A stretch of 18,658 nucleotides of DNA from an uncultured Clostridium sp. (GTDB lineage Bacteria > Bacillota > Clostridia > TANB77 > CAG-508), in NCBI GenBank assembly GCA_900556455.1, contig USOV01000020.1, forward strand, positions 1-18,658, given 5' to 3'. The notes under the pieces were generated by a model. That model was not told the DNA's origin. It saw only the letters and a list, made by a program, of their open reading frames with translations, and did no database searches. Within the stretch, counting starts at the first letter, position 1, and every line of letters starts with the position of its first letter. This document shows positions 7,361 to 14,715 of this stretch, piece by piece. A program made the position numbers and the translations under genes.

Positions 7361-7481
7361 TAATTAAATGAAAAACGTCGTCTAACTGCGTTAATCTTCA
7401 TTAAAAATTCTCAACGTGCACAAAGCACGCCTACGAATTTTTAACTTGATTGCCTTGTTATACTTGTTTTTGATTTAATTA
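7361..7481. repeat. 121-bp imperfect palindrome (MITE- or REP-like) inside the T-box leader
   Basis: The ends are inverted repeats: TAATTAAATGAAAAAC (7361-7376) matches the reverse complement of 7466-7481 at 15 of 16 positions. Further in, TTAAAAATTC (7401-7410) pairs perfectly with GAATTTTTAA (7435-7444), and at the centre CGTGC (7415-7419) pairs with GCACG (7425-7429) around ACAAA. Parts of it are richer in CG than the surrounding leader. It has no coding capacity. It could be a dispersed palindromic repeat or just an enlarged leader helix; one copy alone cannot decide. Confidence 0.6.
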
Positions 7482-7533
7482 AGAAAATGAGATTGATGTA
7501 AAAATCAGTGAAATTAGGTGGTACCGCGTAAAA

Positions 7534-7562
7534 ACTCGCCCTATTATAGGGGCGAGTTTTTT
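7534..7562 (+). terminator. Regulated terminator of the T-box leader
   Basis: ACTCGCCC (7534-7541) pairs with GGGCGAGT (7550-7557), loop 7542-7549, followed by a T-run to 7562. It lies 6 nt after the T-box sequence and competes with the antiterminator. The pheS ribosome binding site is 12 nt downstream. Confidence 0.92.
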
Positions 7563-7587
7563 GATGTGAGAAGAAAGGAGAATGTTC

Positions 7588-8643
7588 ATGAAAGAACAAA
7601 TTGAAAGCATAAAAGAAAAGGCATTACAAAGAATTTCAGAAGCAAATGATATGCAAACACTAAATGAAGTAAGAGTTGAATTCTTAGGAAAAAAAGGAGA
7701 ATTAACAGCAGTTTTAAGAGGAATGGGAGCAGTGTCTCCAGAAGAAAGACCAGTTATTGGTGCATTAGTAAATGAAGTAAGAGATACTTTAGAAGGAAAA
7801 ATAAGCGAAGCAGAAGCAAAACTTAAAGAAAAAGAACTACAAGCAAAACTAGAAAAAGAAAAAATTGATATTACAATCCCAAGCACAAAAATAATTCGTG
7901 GAAGTAAACATCCAATGAATAGAATAATTGAAGAGGTTGAAGATTTATTTGTATCTATGGGATATGATGTTGTTCAAGGACCAGAGCTTGAAACAGATGA
8001 ATACTGTTTTGAAAGATTAAATTTACCAAAAGGACACCCTGCAAGAGATATGCAAGATAGCTTTTATGTAACAACAGAATATCTATTAAGAACTCAAACA
8101 TCAGCAGTTCAAGCAAGAGTTATGATGGCAAATGAAGAGAAAAAACCAATTAGGGTAATTTGCCCAGGAAAAACATATAGAAGAGATGATGATGCAACAC
8201 ACTCTCATCAATTTGGCCAAGTAGAAGGTTTAGTTATTGATAAAAATATATCTTTAGCAGATTTGAAAGGAACACTAGAAATATTTATGAAGAAAATGCT
8301 AGGGGAAAATACTAAATTAAGATTTAGACCAAGTTATTTCCCATTCACAGAGCCAAGTTATGAAGTAGATGTAAGCTGCTTTAAATGTGGTGGAAAAGGA
8401 TGTAACCTTTGTAAACAAACAGGCTGGATAGAAGTACTAGGCTCAGGAATGGTACATCCAAATGTATTAAAAATGAATGGATATGATCCAGAAAAATATA
8501 CAGGTTTTGCATTTGGAACAGGACTTGATAGACTTGCAATGTTTAAATATGGAATAACAGATATAAGAACACTATATACAAATGACATAAGATTTTTAAA
8601 ACAATTTGATAGAAAGGATGAGGAAAATGAAATTAAGTACTAA
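7588..8643 (+). CDS. pheS: Phenylalanyl-tRNA synthetase alpha subunit
   Basis: Catalytic subunit of the alpha2-beta2 PheRS, which charges tRNA-Phe (class II synthetase). The start ATG at 7588 is chosen over the ATG at 7582 because AAAGGAG (7574-7580) is 7 nt away from the former but only 1 nt from the latter; the protein is then 351 aa. The N-terminal coiled-coil arm (residues about 1-85) binds tRNA. Class II motifs follow: motif 1 region with QGPELETDEYCFERLNLPKGHPARD, motif 2 ICPGKTYRRDDDATHSHQFGQVEG, and motif 3 AFGTGLDRLAMFKYG. A four-cysteine segment (CFKCGGKGCNLC, encoded about 8375-8415), common in Firmicutes PheS, is present. The last 17 nt overlap the pheT start, indicating translational coupling. 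Controlled by the T-box leader. Confidence 0.97.
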   Translation: MKEQIESIKEKALQRISEANDMQTLNEVRVEFLGKKGELTAVLRGMGAVSPEERPVIGALVNEVRDTLEGKISEAEAKLKEKELQAKLEKEKIDITIPSTKIIRGSKHPMNRIIEEVEDLFVSMGYDVVQGPELETDEYCFERLNLPKGHPARDMQDSFYVTTEYLLRTQTSAVQARVMMANEEKKPIRVICPGKTYRRDDDATHSHQFGQVEGLVIDKNISLADLKGTLEIFMKKMLGENTKLRFRPSYFPFTEPSYEVDVSCFKCGGKGCNLCKQTGWIEVLGSGMVHPNVLKMNGYDPEKYTGFAFGTGLDRLAMFKYGITDIRTLYTNDIRFLKQFDRKDEENEIKY

Positions 8644-11002
8644 TTTTGTAAAAGACTATGTTGATATACCAGAAGATGTAGATTTAAAACGTTTAGCAGA
8701 AGATATGACTAGAGTTGGTAATGAATATGACTCAGCTGAAAAACTAATAAATGTAACAAATGTTACAATAGGGCAGGTAAAAACTTGTGAAATGCATCCA
8801 GATTCAGATCATTTACATGTTTGTACAGTAGATGTAGGAAATGAAATTTTAAATATAGTATGTGGTGCTCCAAATGTAAGAGCAGGTTTGAAAGTAATTG
8901 TTGCACTTCCAGGAGCAGAACTTCCAGGAGGAATAACAATAAAAAAAGGTGTTATTAGAGGGGTAGAATCTAATGGCATGCTTTGTTCAATGGCAGAACT
9001 TGGGCTAGAAAACAAATTCTTAACAGAAGCAGATAAAAATGGAATACATGAATTACCAGAAAACGCACCTATTGGAGAAGACCCAATTAAGTTTTTAGGA
9101 TTAGATGATGAAGTAATAGATTTTGAACTTACAGCAAATAGAGGAGATTTACTTAGCATTTTAGGTATGGCATATGAAATTGGAGCAATTTATGATAAAC
9201 CAGTGAAAAATATAGATTTATCATATAAAGAACAAGGAGAAGATATAAATAATCAATTCAAAGTAGATATACAAACTCCCAATTGCTCAATTTTTCTAGC
9301 TAAAAAAGTAGAAAATGTAACAATAAAAGAAAGCCCAGATTTTATTAAAACTAGACTTATGGCGTCTGGAATTAGACCAATTAACAATGTTGTAGATATA
9401 AGTAACTATGTAATGCTAGAAACTGGTCAACCACTTCATTTCTATGATGCTGATAGACTTGGAAACAAGATTATAGTTAGAATGGCTAAAGAGCAAGAAA
9501 AACTAACAACTTTAGATGGGCAAGAAAGAGACCTTACTGAAGAAGATATAGTAATTGCAGATGATAAAAATGCAGTAGGCTTAGCAGGAGTAATGGGAGG
9601 ACTAACAACAGAAATAGAAGAAAACACAAAGAATATTATAATAGAATCAGCAATATTTGATGCAGTAAAAATAAGAATGACATCAAAAAAGATATTAAGA
9701 AGTGAAGCAAGTTTAAGATTTGAAAAAGGCTTAGACTCAAATAGAACATATATGGCAATAGATAGAGCATGTAGCTTACTTGAAAAATATGCAGATGCCA
9801 AAGTTGTAACAGGAATTGTAAAATATGATACAACTGAGAGAGAAGATAAAAAAATAAGCATAACTGCTAAAAACATTACTGACCTTTTAGGAATTGAAAT
9901 CTCTATGGACGAAATTTTAGATGTATTTAGAAAACTAGGATTTGGAGTTAAAGTAAATGAAGGAACAATAGAAGTAAGTGTTCCAAGAAGAAGACTAGAT
10001 ATATCAATAAAAGAAGACTTAATAGAAGAAGTTGGAAGAATTTTTGGTGTAGACAATATAGAAGGAAGACTTCCAGTATTTCCATCAAAACCAGGAAGTT
10101 ATGATAAAGTAACAAGACAAATTAGAAATAAAATGATAAGTTTAGGATTAAATGAAACATTATCATATATATTAGTAAATGACAAAGAAGCTAAAATGTA
10201 TTCTACAGATGAATACGAGATTGTAAGCCTGCTAGATCCAATGACAGAAGAAAGAAATACTTTAAGATATAGTATAATACCTTCTTTAGTAAAAATATAT
10301 GAATATAATAAAGCAAGAAGCTTAAAAGATATATCAATATTTGAAATAGGAAAAGGCTTTGCAAAACATGGAGAAGAATTTAAAGAAGAATCAAAACTAT
10401 GTGCATTAATGACAGGTGAATATGGTCTTGGAATAAACCATAAAACACAAGTAGATTTCTATGTAATAAAAGGTGTAGCCGAAGAATTATTAGATTATTT
10501 AGGATATGGAAACAGATATAGTTTTGTAGTAAAAGAGAATTTTCCAAAAGAATTTCATCCATATCAAACAGCATATATATCAGTAAATAATGACATAGTT
10601 GGAATTATAGGAAGATTACATCCAAATATATCAAAAGAGCCTACATTCGTAATGGAAATAAACCTAGATAAATTACTTGATAAAAAAGTAGGAAAAATGA
10701 AATTTAAAGAAATTTCAAAATTCCCAAGTGTAAAAAAAGATATTGCTGTTATAATAGACAAAGAAAAAACATCTGGAGAAGTTGCAATGGCAATAAAGAA
10801 AGCAGCTAGCAATCTACTTACAAAAGTAGAATTATTTGATGTATATACAGGTGCAAATATAGATGAAAATAAAAAAAGCTTAGCATATTCACTAACATTT
10901 GAAGATAGCAAAAAAACATTAACAGATGAAGAAATAAACAAAGAAATGGAAAAAATAATAGAATTTTTAAGCAAAAAATTAAATGCTGAATTAAGAAAAT
11001 AG
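8627..11002 (+). CDS. pheT: Phenylalanyl-tRNA synthetase beta subunit
   Basis: Editing and tRNA-binding subunit of PheRS; it hydrolyses mischarged Tyr-tRNA-Phe. The ATG at 8627 gives 791 aa and the standard N-terminus MKLSTNFVKDYVDI; an in-frame TTG at 8606 would only add residues that lie inside pheS. Domains in order: EMAP/OB-type tRNA-binding domain (about 40-150, DSDHLHVCTVDVG and VCGAPNVRAG), the B3/4 editing domain (about 205-380, with RPINNVVDISNYVM), the B5 domain (about 400-480, ending in VPRRRLDISIKEDLIEEVGR), the catalytic-like core, and a C-terminal ferredoxin-fold anticodon-binding domain (about 700-791, FPSVKKDIAV). Length and order are normal. It overlaps pheS by 17 nt and is followed 30 nt later by murI. 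Confidence 0.97.
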   Translation: MKLSTNFVKDYVDIPEDVDLKRLAEDMTRVGNEYDSAEKLINVTNVTIGQVKTCEMHPDSDHLHVCTVDVGNEILNIVCGAPNVRAGLKVIVALPGAELPGGITIKKGVIRGVESNGMLCSMAELGLENKFLTEADKNGIHELPENAPIGEDPIKFLGLDDEVIDFELTANRGDLLSILGMAYEIGAIYDKPVKNIDLSYKEQGEDINNQFKVDIQTPNCSIFLAKKVENVTIKESPDFIKTRLMASGIRPINNVVDISNYVMLETGQPLHFYDADRLGNKIIVRMAKEQEKLTTLDGQERDLTEEDIVIADDKNAVGLAGVMGGLTTEIEENTKNIIIESAIFDAVKIRMTSKKILRSEASLRFEKGLDSNRTYMAIDRACSLLEKYADAKVVTGIVKYDTTEREDKKISITAKNITDLLGIEISMDEILDVFRKLGFGVKVNEGTIEVSVPRRRLDISIKEDLIEEVGRIFGVDNIEGRLPVFPSKPGSYDKVTRQIRNKMISLGLNETLSYILVNDKEAKMYSTDEYEIVSLLDPMTEERNTLRYSIIPSLVKIYEYNKARSLKDISIFEIGKGFAKHGEEFKEESKLCALMTGEYGLGINHKTQVDFYVIKGVAEELLDYLGYGNRYSFVVKENFPKEFHPYQTAYISVNNDIVGIIGRLHPNISKEPTFVMEINLDKLLDKKVGKMKFKEISKFPSVKKDIAVIIDKEKTSGEVAMAIKKAASNLLTKVELFDVYTGANIDENKKSLAYSLTFEDSKKTLTDEEINKEMEKIIEFLSKKLNAELRK

Positions 11003-11032
11003 ATAAATTACAATTTTAAGGGAGATTTTTGT

Positions 11033-11821
11033 ATGGATACAAGACCAATAGGAATGTTTGACTCAGGTATAGGAGGGATTACAGTTTTAAAGGAAGTAAA
11101 ACGTGTTCTACCAAATGAAGAAATAATTTATTTAGGAGACACAAAAAGATTTCCATATGGCTCAAAATCTAAAGAGGCAATAATAGAAGCCTCAAGAAAC
11201 TGTATAAAATATTTAATAGAACAAAATGTTAAACTAATTGTAATTGCTTGTGGTACGGCAACAAGCCAGAGTTTAGATGTACTAAGAAAAGAATTTGATA
11301 TTCCAATAATAGGAATAATAGACCCTACAGTAGACTATCTACAAAAAAACGTAAAACCTAAAGAAACTATAGGAGTAATTGCAACCCAAGGAACAATTAG
11401 AAGCAATGCATGGGAAGAAAAAATTTTAGAAAAAATACCAAATGTAGAAGTCAAATCTGAGGAAACACCATTGCTTGCAACAATGGCAGAGCAAGGCTGG
11501 ATTAATAACAAAGTGGCAAAATATACAATAAAAGAATACATGAAGTGCTTTAAAAAAATAAATAGACTTATTCTAGGCTGTACACATTATCCTTTATTTG
11601 AGATGTTAATAAGAAAAGAATTAAACAAAAAAGTGGATATAATAAACACGGGAGAAAAAGTCGCAAGTTATTTAAAAACATATCTACAGGACAAAAAAAT
11701 AGAAAACAATAATGAAACAAAAGGCTTCACAATCTACTTAACAGATAAAGAAACAAACTTTGCAAATGTAGCTAAAAAATTATTAGAACAAGATGTGGAA
11801 ATACAAGAAGCAAATTTTTAG
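11033..11821 (+). CDS. murI: Glutamate racemase
   Basis: Converts L- to D-glutamate for peptidoglycan precursors; cofactor-independent, using two cysteines. It has 262 aa, a normal length. Motifs are the N-terminal IGMFDSGIGG (6-15), YLGDTKRFPYGSKS (33-46), first catalytic Cys73 in VIACGTATSQ, and second catalytic Cys183 in LGCTHYPLFE. The residue after Cys73 is Gly where Asn is usual (CNTA). The ATG has an AAGGGAG site upstream. It lies 30 nt after pheT with no terminator between, so it probably shares the T-box-controlled transcript; that link between cell wall and tRNA-Phe charging is inference from spacing only. Confidence 0.95.
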   Translation: MDTRPIGMFDSGIGGITVLKEVKRVLPNEEIIYLGDTKRFPYGSKSKEAIIEASRNCIKYLIEQNVKLIVIACGTATSQSLDVLRKEFDIPIIGIIDPTVDYLQKNVKPKETIGVIATQGTIRSNAWEEKILEKIPNVEVKSEETPLLATMAEQGWINNKVAKYTIKEYMKCFKKINRLILGCTHYPLFEMLIRKELNKKVDIINTGEKVASYLKTYLQDKKIENNNETKGFTIYLTDKETNFANVAKKLLEQDVEIQEANF

Positions 11822-11825
11822 ATTT

Positions 11826-11832
11826 TGCCGAA
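11826..11832 (+). promoter_or_regulatory. Possible Spo0A binding site (0A box)
   Basis: TGCCGAA matches the 0A-box core TGNCGAA and sits in TTTTGCCGAATT, close to the longer consensus TTTGTCGAAA. It lies between murI and the DUF6514-like gene, about 30 nt upstream of that gene's candidate -35. Six fixed bases can match by chance, so this is only a candidate. Confidence 0.3.
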
Positions 11833-11860
11833 TTATGTAATATATTGCGACCGAAAAATC

Positions 11861-11889
11861 TTGAATAAAGTCCAAAATAGTATTATCAT
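11861..11889 (+). promoter_or_regulatory. Candidate promoter of the DUF6514-like gene
   Basis: TTGAAT (11861-11866), 17-nt spacer, TATCAT (11884-11889), about 50 nt upstream of the start codon. An alternative -10 TATTAT begins at 11881 with a poorer 14-nt spacer. Confidence 0.4.
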
Positions 11890-11940
11890 ATTAGTGTGTT
11901 TTTTCAAAACATAATACATAAGAAAGGGGAAAACAAACTG

Positions 11941-12261
11941 ATGAGTTGTAAAGCCTACTGTGGAAATGCTTTTTTAGACAAAAAAGATTTAAAAGAAAAC
12001 AATTTAAAAAACAGAATAGAATTAGAATATTATAGAACTAAAAAAAGAAAAAGATGTTTTTTTAGAGAAGATACAGAAACCTATGGAATAGAAATTGTAA
12101 AAAAAGAATATCAAGGAAAAAAAGTAAATATAGAAAAAGAAAAAATTGATAAGATAAGTGATAAAAAAAATACCATTAATTCAATATTAAATAAATTAAG
12201 AAAATTTAAAGTAACACCAATAGCTTTAAAAGACGTAGTACATGACATAATGCAAGGATAA
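11941..12261 (+). CDS. Small DUF6514-like protein of Clostridia
   Basis: A 106-aa soluble, lysine-rich protein of unknown function. The core YGIEIVKKEYQGKKVNIEKE and the C-terminal pattern (ISDKKNTINSILNKL, then KVTPIALKDVVHDIM) resemble the DUF6514 family of clostridial proteins as I remember it; a profile search was not possible. The N-terminus has CKAYC, and a KKRKRCFF stretch follows. ATG at 11941 is preferred because of AGAAAGGGG at 11921-11929 (11-nt gap). The frame extends to 11896, but that part lies in the promoter leader. There is no signal peptide or membrane segment. It appears to be a single-gene unit with its own promoter, a possible 0A box upstream and a terminator downstream, so a sporulation-related role is possible but unproven. 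Confidence 0.75.
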   Translation: MSCKAYCGNAFLDKKDLKENNLKNRIELEYYRTKKRKRCFFREDTETYGIEIVKKEYQGKKVNIEKEKIDKISDKKNTINSILNKLRKFKVTPIALKDVVHDIMQG

Positions 12262-12266
12262 AAAAG

Positions 12267-12292
12267 TAGGGGGCGCCGCCCACGGCGACCCG
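12267..12292. repeat. GC-rich palindromic element (REP-like)
   Basis: CGCCG (12274-12278) pairs with CGGCG (12283-12287) around CCCA, extended by GGG (12271-12273) with CCC (12289-12291) past a bulged A. This is by far the most GC-rich patch in an AT-rich intergenic region and begins 6 nt after a stop codon. Its first nine bases TAGGGGGCG also occur at 2392-2400. The layout recalls dispersed 'GTAGGGGCG...CGCCCGC' palindromes seen in other Clostridia, a resemblance from memory only. Confidence 0.5.
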
Positions 12293-12303
12293 CAATAATA
12301 TTT

Positions 12304-12328
12304 GCTCCCTTTAGGGGAGCTATTTTTA
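12304..12328 (+). terminator. Rho-independent terminator of the DUF6514-like gene
   Basis: GCTCCC (12304-12309) pairs with GGGAGC (12315-12320), 5-nt loop, followed by TATTTTTA. It lies 42 nt after the stop codon, behind the GC-rich palindrome. Confidence 0.8.
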
Positions 12329-12391
12329 TGACTTTTTGTTTTGTATCAATTGTAATTCAATGGAGGGTTTATAAAAATTAAATATTTTATA

Positions 12392-12420
12392 TTGCATAAC
12401 TAGACCAAAAAATATATAAT
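12392..12420 (+). promoter_or_regulatory. Sigma-A promoter for ligA
   Basis: TTGCAT (12392-12397), 17-nt spacer, perfect TATAAT (12415-12420), 37 nt before the ligA start codon. Confidence 0.7.
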
Positions 12421-12456
12421 ATGAAATAGAATTTGAAAAAAGAGGTTTAAAGTATA

Positions 12457-14439
12457 ATGGATAAAAAAGAAGCTAAAAAAAGAATAGATGAGTTGAATAA
12501 ATTAACTCAGTACTATGCAAGCAAATATTATGATGAAGATAGTCCAGAAATAAGTGATTTTGAATATGATATGCTAATGGTAGAACTAAGAAATTTGGAA
12601 AAAAGTTTTCCAGAATACATTTCTAAGGACTCTCTAACACAAAAGGTTGGAGGAGAGGTAAAAGAAGGATTTGAAAAAGTAAAACACGTAGTTCCACTAC
12701 AAAGTCTGCAAGATGTATTTGATTTCCAAGAAGTAGAAGCATTTGATGCCAGAGTAAAAAAAGAAGTTGGAGAAAATGTTAAGTATGTTGTTGAAACTAA
12801 AATAGATGGTTTATCAGTAGCATTAACATATGAAAAAGGTGTTTTTGTAAAAGGGGCAACAAGGGGAAATGGACAAGTTGGTGAAGATATTACAGAAAAT
12901 TTAAAAACAATAAAACATATACCAAAAACCTTAAAAGAACCAGTTGATATTATTGTGCGTGGAGAAGTATTTATTGGAAAAGAAGAATTCGAAAAATTAA
13001 ATGATGAACTAGAAGAAGGGGAAAAATTTGCAAATGCAAGGAACTTGGCAGCAGGTTCACTTAGACAACTAGATAGTAGCATTTGCAAAAAAAGACCACT
13101 AGATATTTTTATATTTAATGTGCAAAAAAGTACAGATATAAAATTTACATCACATTATGAATCATTGTTATATATGGAAAAACTAGGGTTTAATGTAAAC
13201 CCAATAAAAATCCCATGTGATACCATAGAACAAGTATTTGAAGCAATAAATAAAATAGGACGAGATAGAGAACAATTAAGTTTTGGAATAGATGGAGCAG
13301 TTGTAAAAGTAGATAATTTAGAACAACGAGAAATATTGGGTACAACATTTAAAGTACCAAAATGGGCAATCGCATATAAATATCCACCAGAACAAAAAGA
13401 AACTATTTTAAAAGATATTATTTGCCAAGTAGGAAGAACAGGAGCAATAACACCAATGGCAATATTAGAACCAGTAAAAGTAGCAGGCTCAACTATATCT
13501 AAAACAACACTTCATAATGAGGATTTTATAAAACAAAAGGGATTAAAAATAGGAGATACAGTAGTTATTCAAAAAGCAGGCGATGTAATTCCAGAAGTTG
13601 TAAAGGCAGTAAAAACAAAAAGAACAGGGCAAGAAAGAGAGTTTGTAATGCCAACAGTATGCCCAGTATGTGGAGGACCTGTTATAAGAGAGGAAGGAGA
13701 AGCAGTAACTCGCTGTATAGGAATAGAATGTAAAGCCAGAAACCTAAGAAATATAATTCATTTCGCATCAAAAGAAGGAATGAATATAGAAGGACTTGGG
13801 GAAAAAATAATAGAACAACTATATGAAAAGGAACTAATAAAGACAATTGCAGATATATATTATCTAAAGAAAGATGATATAAAAACCTTAAAAAAAGATG
13901 GCGAAAAATTTGCACAGAAATTAATAGATGCTATAGAAGAAAGTAAGAAAAATAGTATAGATAAGTTAATATGTGCATTAGGAATAAGGCATATTGGAAC
14001 AAAATCTGCAAAAATTTTGGCAAAAAAATATAGAACTATAGAAAACTTAACTGAAGCACCATTAGCAGATTTAATAGAAACAGAAGATGTAGGAGAGATA
14101 ACAGCCAAAAGCGTATATGAATTTTTTGAACAAGAACAGACAAAAGATTTGTTAAACAAATTAGCTGTAGCAGGAGTTAACATGGCAGAAAAAGAACAAC
14201 AAATAAAAGATAAACGATTTGAAGGAAAAACATTTGTATTAACAGGAAGTTTAGAAAAATACTCAAGAGACCAGGCAAGCCAAATAATAGAAAGCTTTGG
14301 AGGAAAAACTTCAAGCTCTGTATCTAAAAAAACAAGTTATGTGCTAGCAGGGCAAGAAGCAGGTAGCAAATTAACAAAGGCTGAAGAATTGGGTGTTACA
14401 ATAATAAGTGAGGAAGATTTTGAGCAAATGATTAAATAA
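12457..14439 (+). CDS. ligA: NAD-dependent DNA ligase
   Basis: Seals nicks in replication and repair, using NAD+. It has 660 aa, typical of LigA. Domain Ia (residues 1 to about 65) includes the conserved YYDEDSPEISDFEYD. The adenylation domain has nucleophile Lys115 in ETKIDGLS, then RGNGQVGEDIT, RGEVF and the GIDGAVVKVD motif. The OB fold follows (about 315-400, QVGRTGAITPMAILEPV). A zinc finger uses Cys402, Cys405, Cys420 and Cys425. Helix-hairpin-helix repeats span about 440-580 (IEGLGEKI, LGIRHIGTKSAK). A C-terminal BRCT domain runs from about 585 to 660 (FEGKTFVLTGSLEKYSRDQA). The ATG follows AGAGG with an 11-nt gap. It is first in a probable ligA-orf-dtd-addA unit. No pcrA lies upstream, unlike in Bacillus. 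Confidence 0.97.
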   Translation: MDKKEAKKRIDELNKLTQYYASKYYDEDSPEISDFEYDMLMVELRNLEKSFPEYISKDSLTQKVGGEVKEGFEKVKHVVPLQSLQDVFDFQEVEAFDARVKKEVGENVKYVVETKIDGLSVALTYEKGVFVKGATRGNGQVGEDITENLKTIKHIPKTLKEPVDIIVRGEVFIGKEEFEKLNDELEEGEKFANARNLAAGSLRQLDSSICKKRPLDIFIFNVQKSTDIKFTSHYESLLYMEKLGFNVNPIKIPCDTIEQVFEAINKIGRDREQLSFGIDGAVVKVDNLEQREILGTTFKVPKWAIAYKYPPEQKETILKDIICQVGRTGAITPMAILEPVKVAGSTISKTTLHNEDFIKQKGLKIGDTVVIQKAGDVIPEVVKAVKTKRTGQEREFVMPTVCPVCGGPVIREEGEAVTRCIGIECKARNLRNIIHFASKEGMNIEGLGEKIIEQLYEKELIKTIADIYYLKKDDIKTLKKDGEKFAQKLIDAIEESKKNSIDKLICALGIRHIGTKSAKILAKKYRTIENLTEAPLADLIETEDVGEITAKSVYEFFEQEQTKDLLNKLAVAGVNMAEKEQQIKDKRFEGKTFVLTGSLEKYSRDQASQIIESFGGKTSSSVSKKTSYVLAGQEAGSKLTKAEELGVTIISEEDFEQMIK

Positions 14440-14466
14440 ATTATTGATAGATAAAAGGAGAAATTT

Positions 14467-14706
14467 ATGAACAAAGATTACACAATAGAACGCCTATGGA
14501 AAGAATTAGACGAAGGCTATCAAATATATTACACATATATGGAAAGAAGATACATTTTAACTAAACTACAAAAAAACTGTTATTCAAACGAATTGATAAC
14601 AATAAAAGAAAAAAATCCACATCCAAAAACACAAATAATAACATTAAAAAAAGTAATGGAACTATTCCCATTTATGGAAGATATAGAATACAAAGTAAAC
14701 CTATAG
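14467..14706 (+). CDS. Small protein of unknown function (79 aa)
   Basis: I do not recognise this protein. A strong AAAGGAG site lies 6 nt before the ATG. It sits in a tight row: 27 nt after ligA and 9 nt before dtd, whose own AGGAGG lies in that gap. This spacing supports a real, translated gene. It is charged and tyrosine-rich (YQIYYTYMERRYIL), with no signal peptide, membrane segment or metal motif. The N-terminal half looks helical (IERLWKELDEG), which might suit a small regulatory or nucleic-acid-associated protein, but no function can be assigned. Confidence 0.75.
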   Translation: MNKDYTIERLWKELDEGYQIYYTYMERRYILTKLQKNCYSNELITIKEKNPHPKTQIITLKKVMELFPFMEDIEYKVNL

Positions 14707-14715
14707 GAGGAAAAA

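Larger units (their letters stand above)
7189..7562 (+). ncRNA. T-box riboswitch leader, phenylalanine-specific
   Basis: cis-acting leader that reads the charging state of tRNA-Phe and lets transcription into pheST continue when the tRNA is uncharged. Stem I spans about 7206-7319: lower helix CAAAGT/ACTTT, specifier loop with the AGTA...GAA internal-loop motif, an upper helix AAATACTT (about 7219-7230) with AAGTATTT (7286-7293), AGAGAAAATAGGCC, and the apical GCTGGAAGCC. The specifier codon is read as TTC (Phe) at 7297-7299 in GAAATTTCAC. The T-box sequence AGGTGGTACCGCG is at 7516-7528 and pairs alternatively with the 5' strand of the terminator (7534-7557). Between Stem I and the antiterminator lie 7320-7360 (stem II/III region) and an unusually long 121-bp palindrome (7361-7481). 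The Phe specificity agrees with the gene it precedes. Confidence 0.93.

Noticed and set aside
7361..7481. Resemblance of the palindrome to an integron attC site (GTCTAAC at 7379-7385, GTTATAC at 7457-7463)
   Set aside because: The right site deviates from the GTTRRRY core, there is no integrase or cassette array, and the element lies inside a riboswitch leader. Seven-base matches are too weak.
8606..8626. Longer pheT starting at TTG 8606
   Set aside because: The extra residues are not conserved, and ATG 8627 gives the canonical MKLS start with GAGG and AAGG sites just upstream.
11820..11861. Inverted repeat AGATTTT...AAAATCT after murI as a terminator
   Set aside because: Only 7 AT-rich pairs with a loop of almost 30 nt and no following T-run.
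12528..13088. Long minus-strand open frame (186 aa) opposite ligA, and other minus-strand frames
   Set aside because: They are serine/phenylalanine- or leucine-rich antisense shadows of AT-rich, lysine/glutamate-rich + strand genes, with no family match or ribosome binding site.
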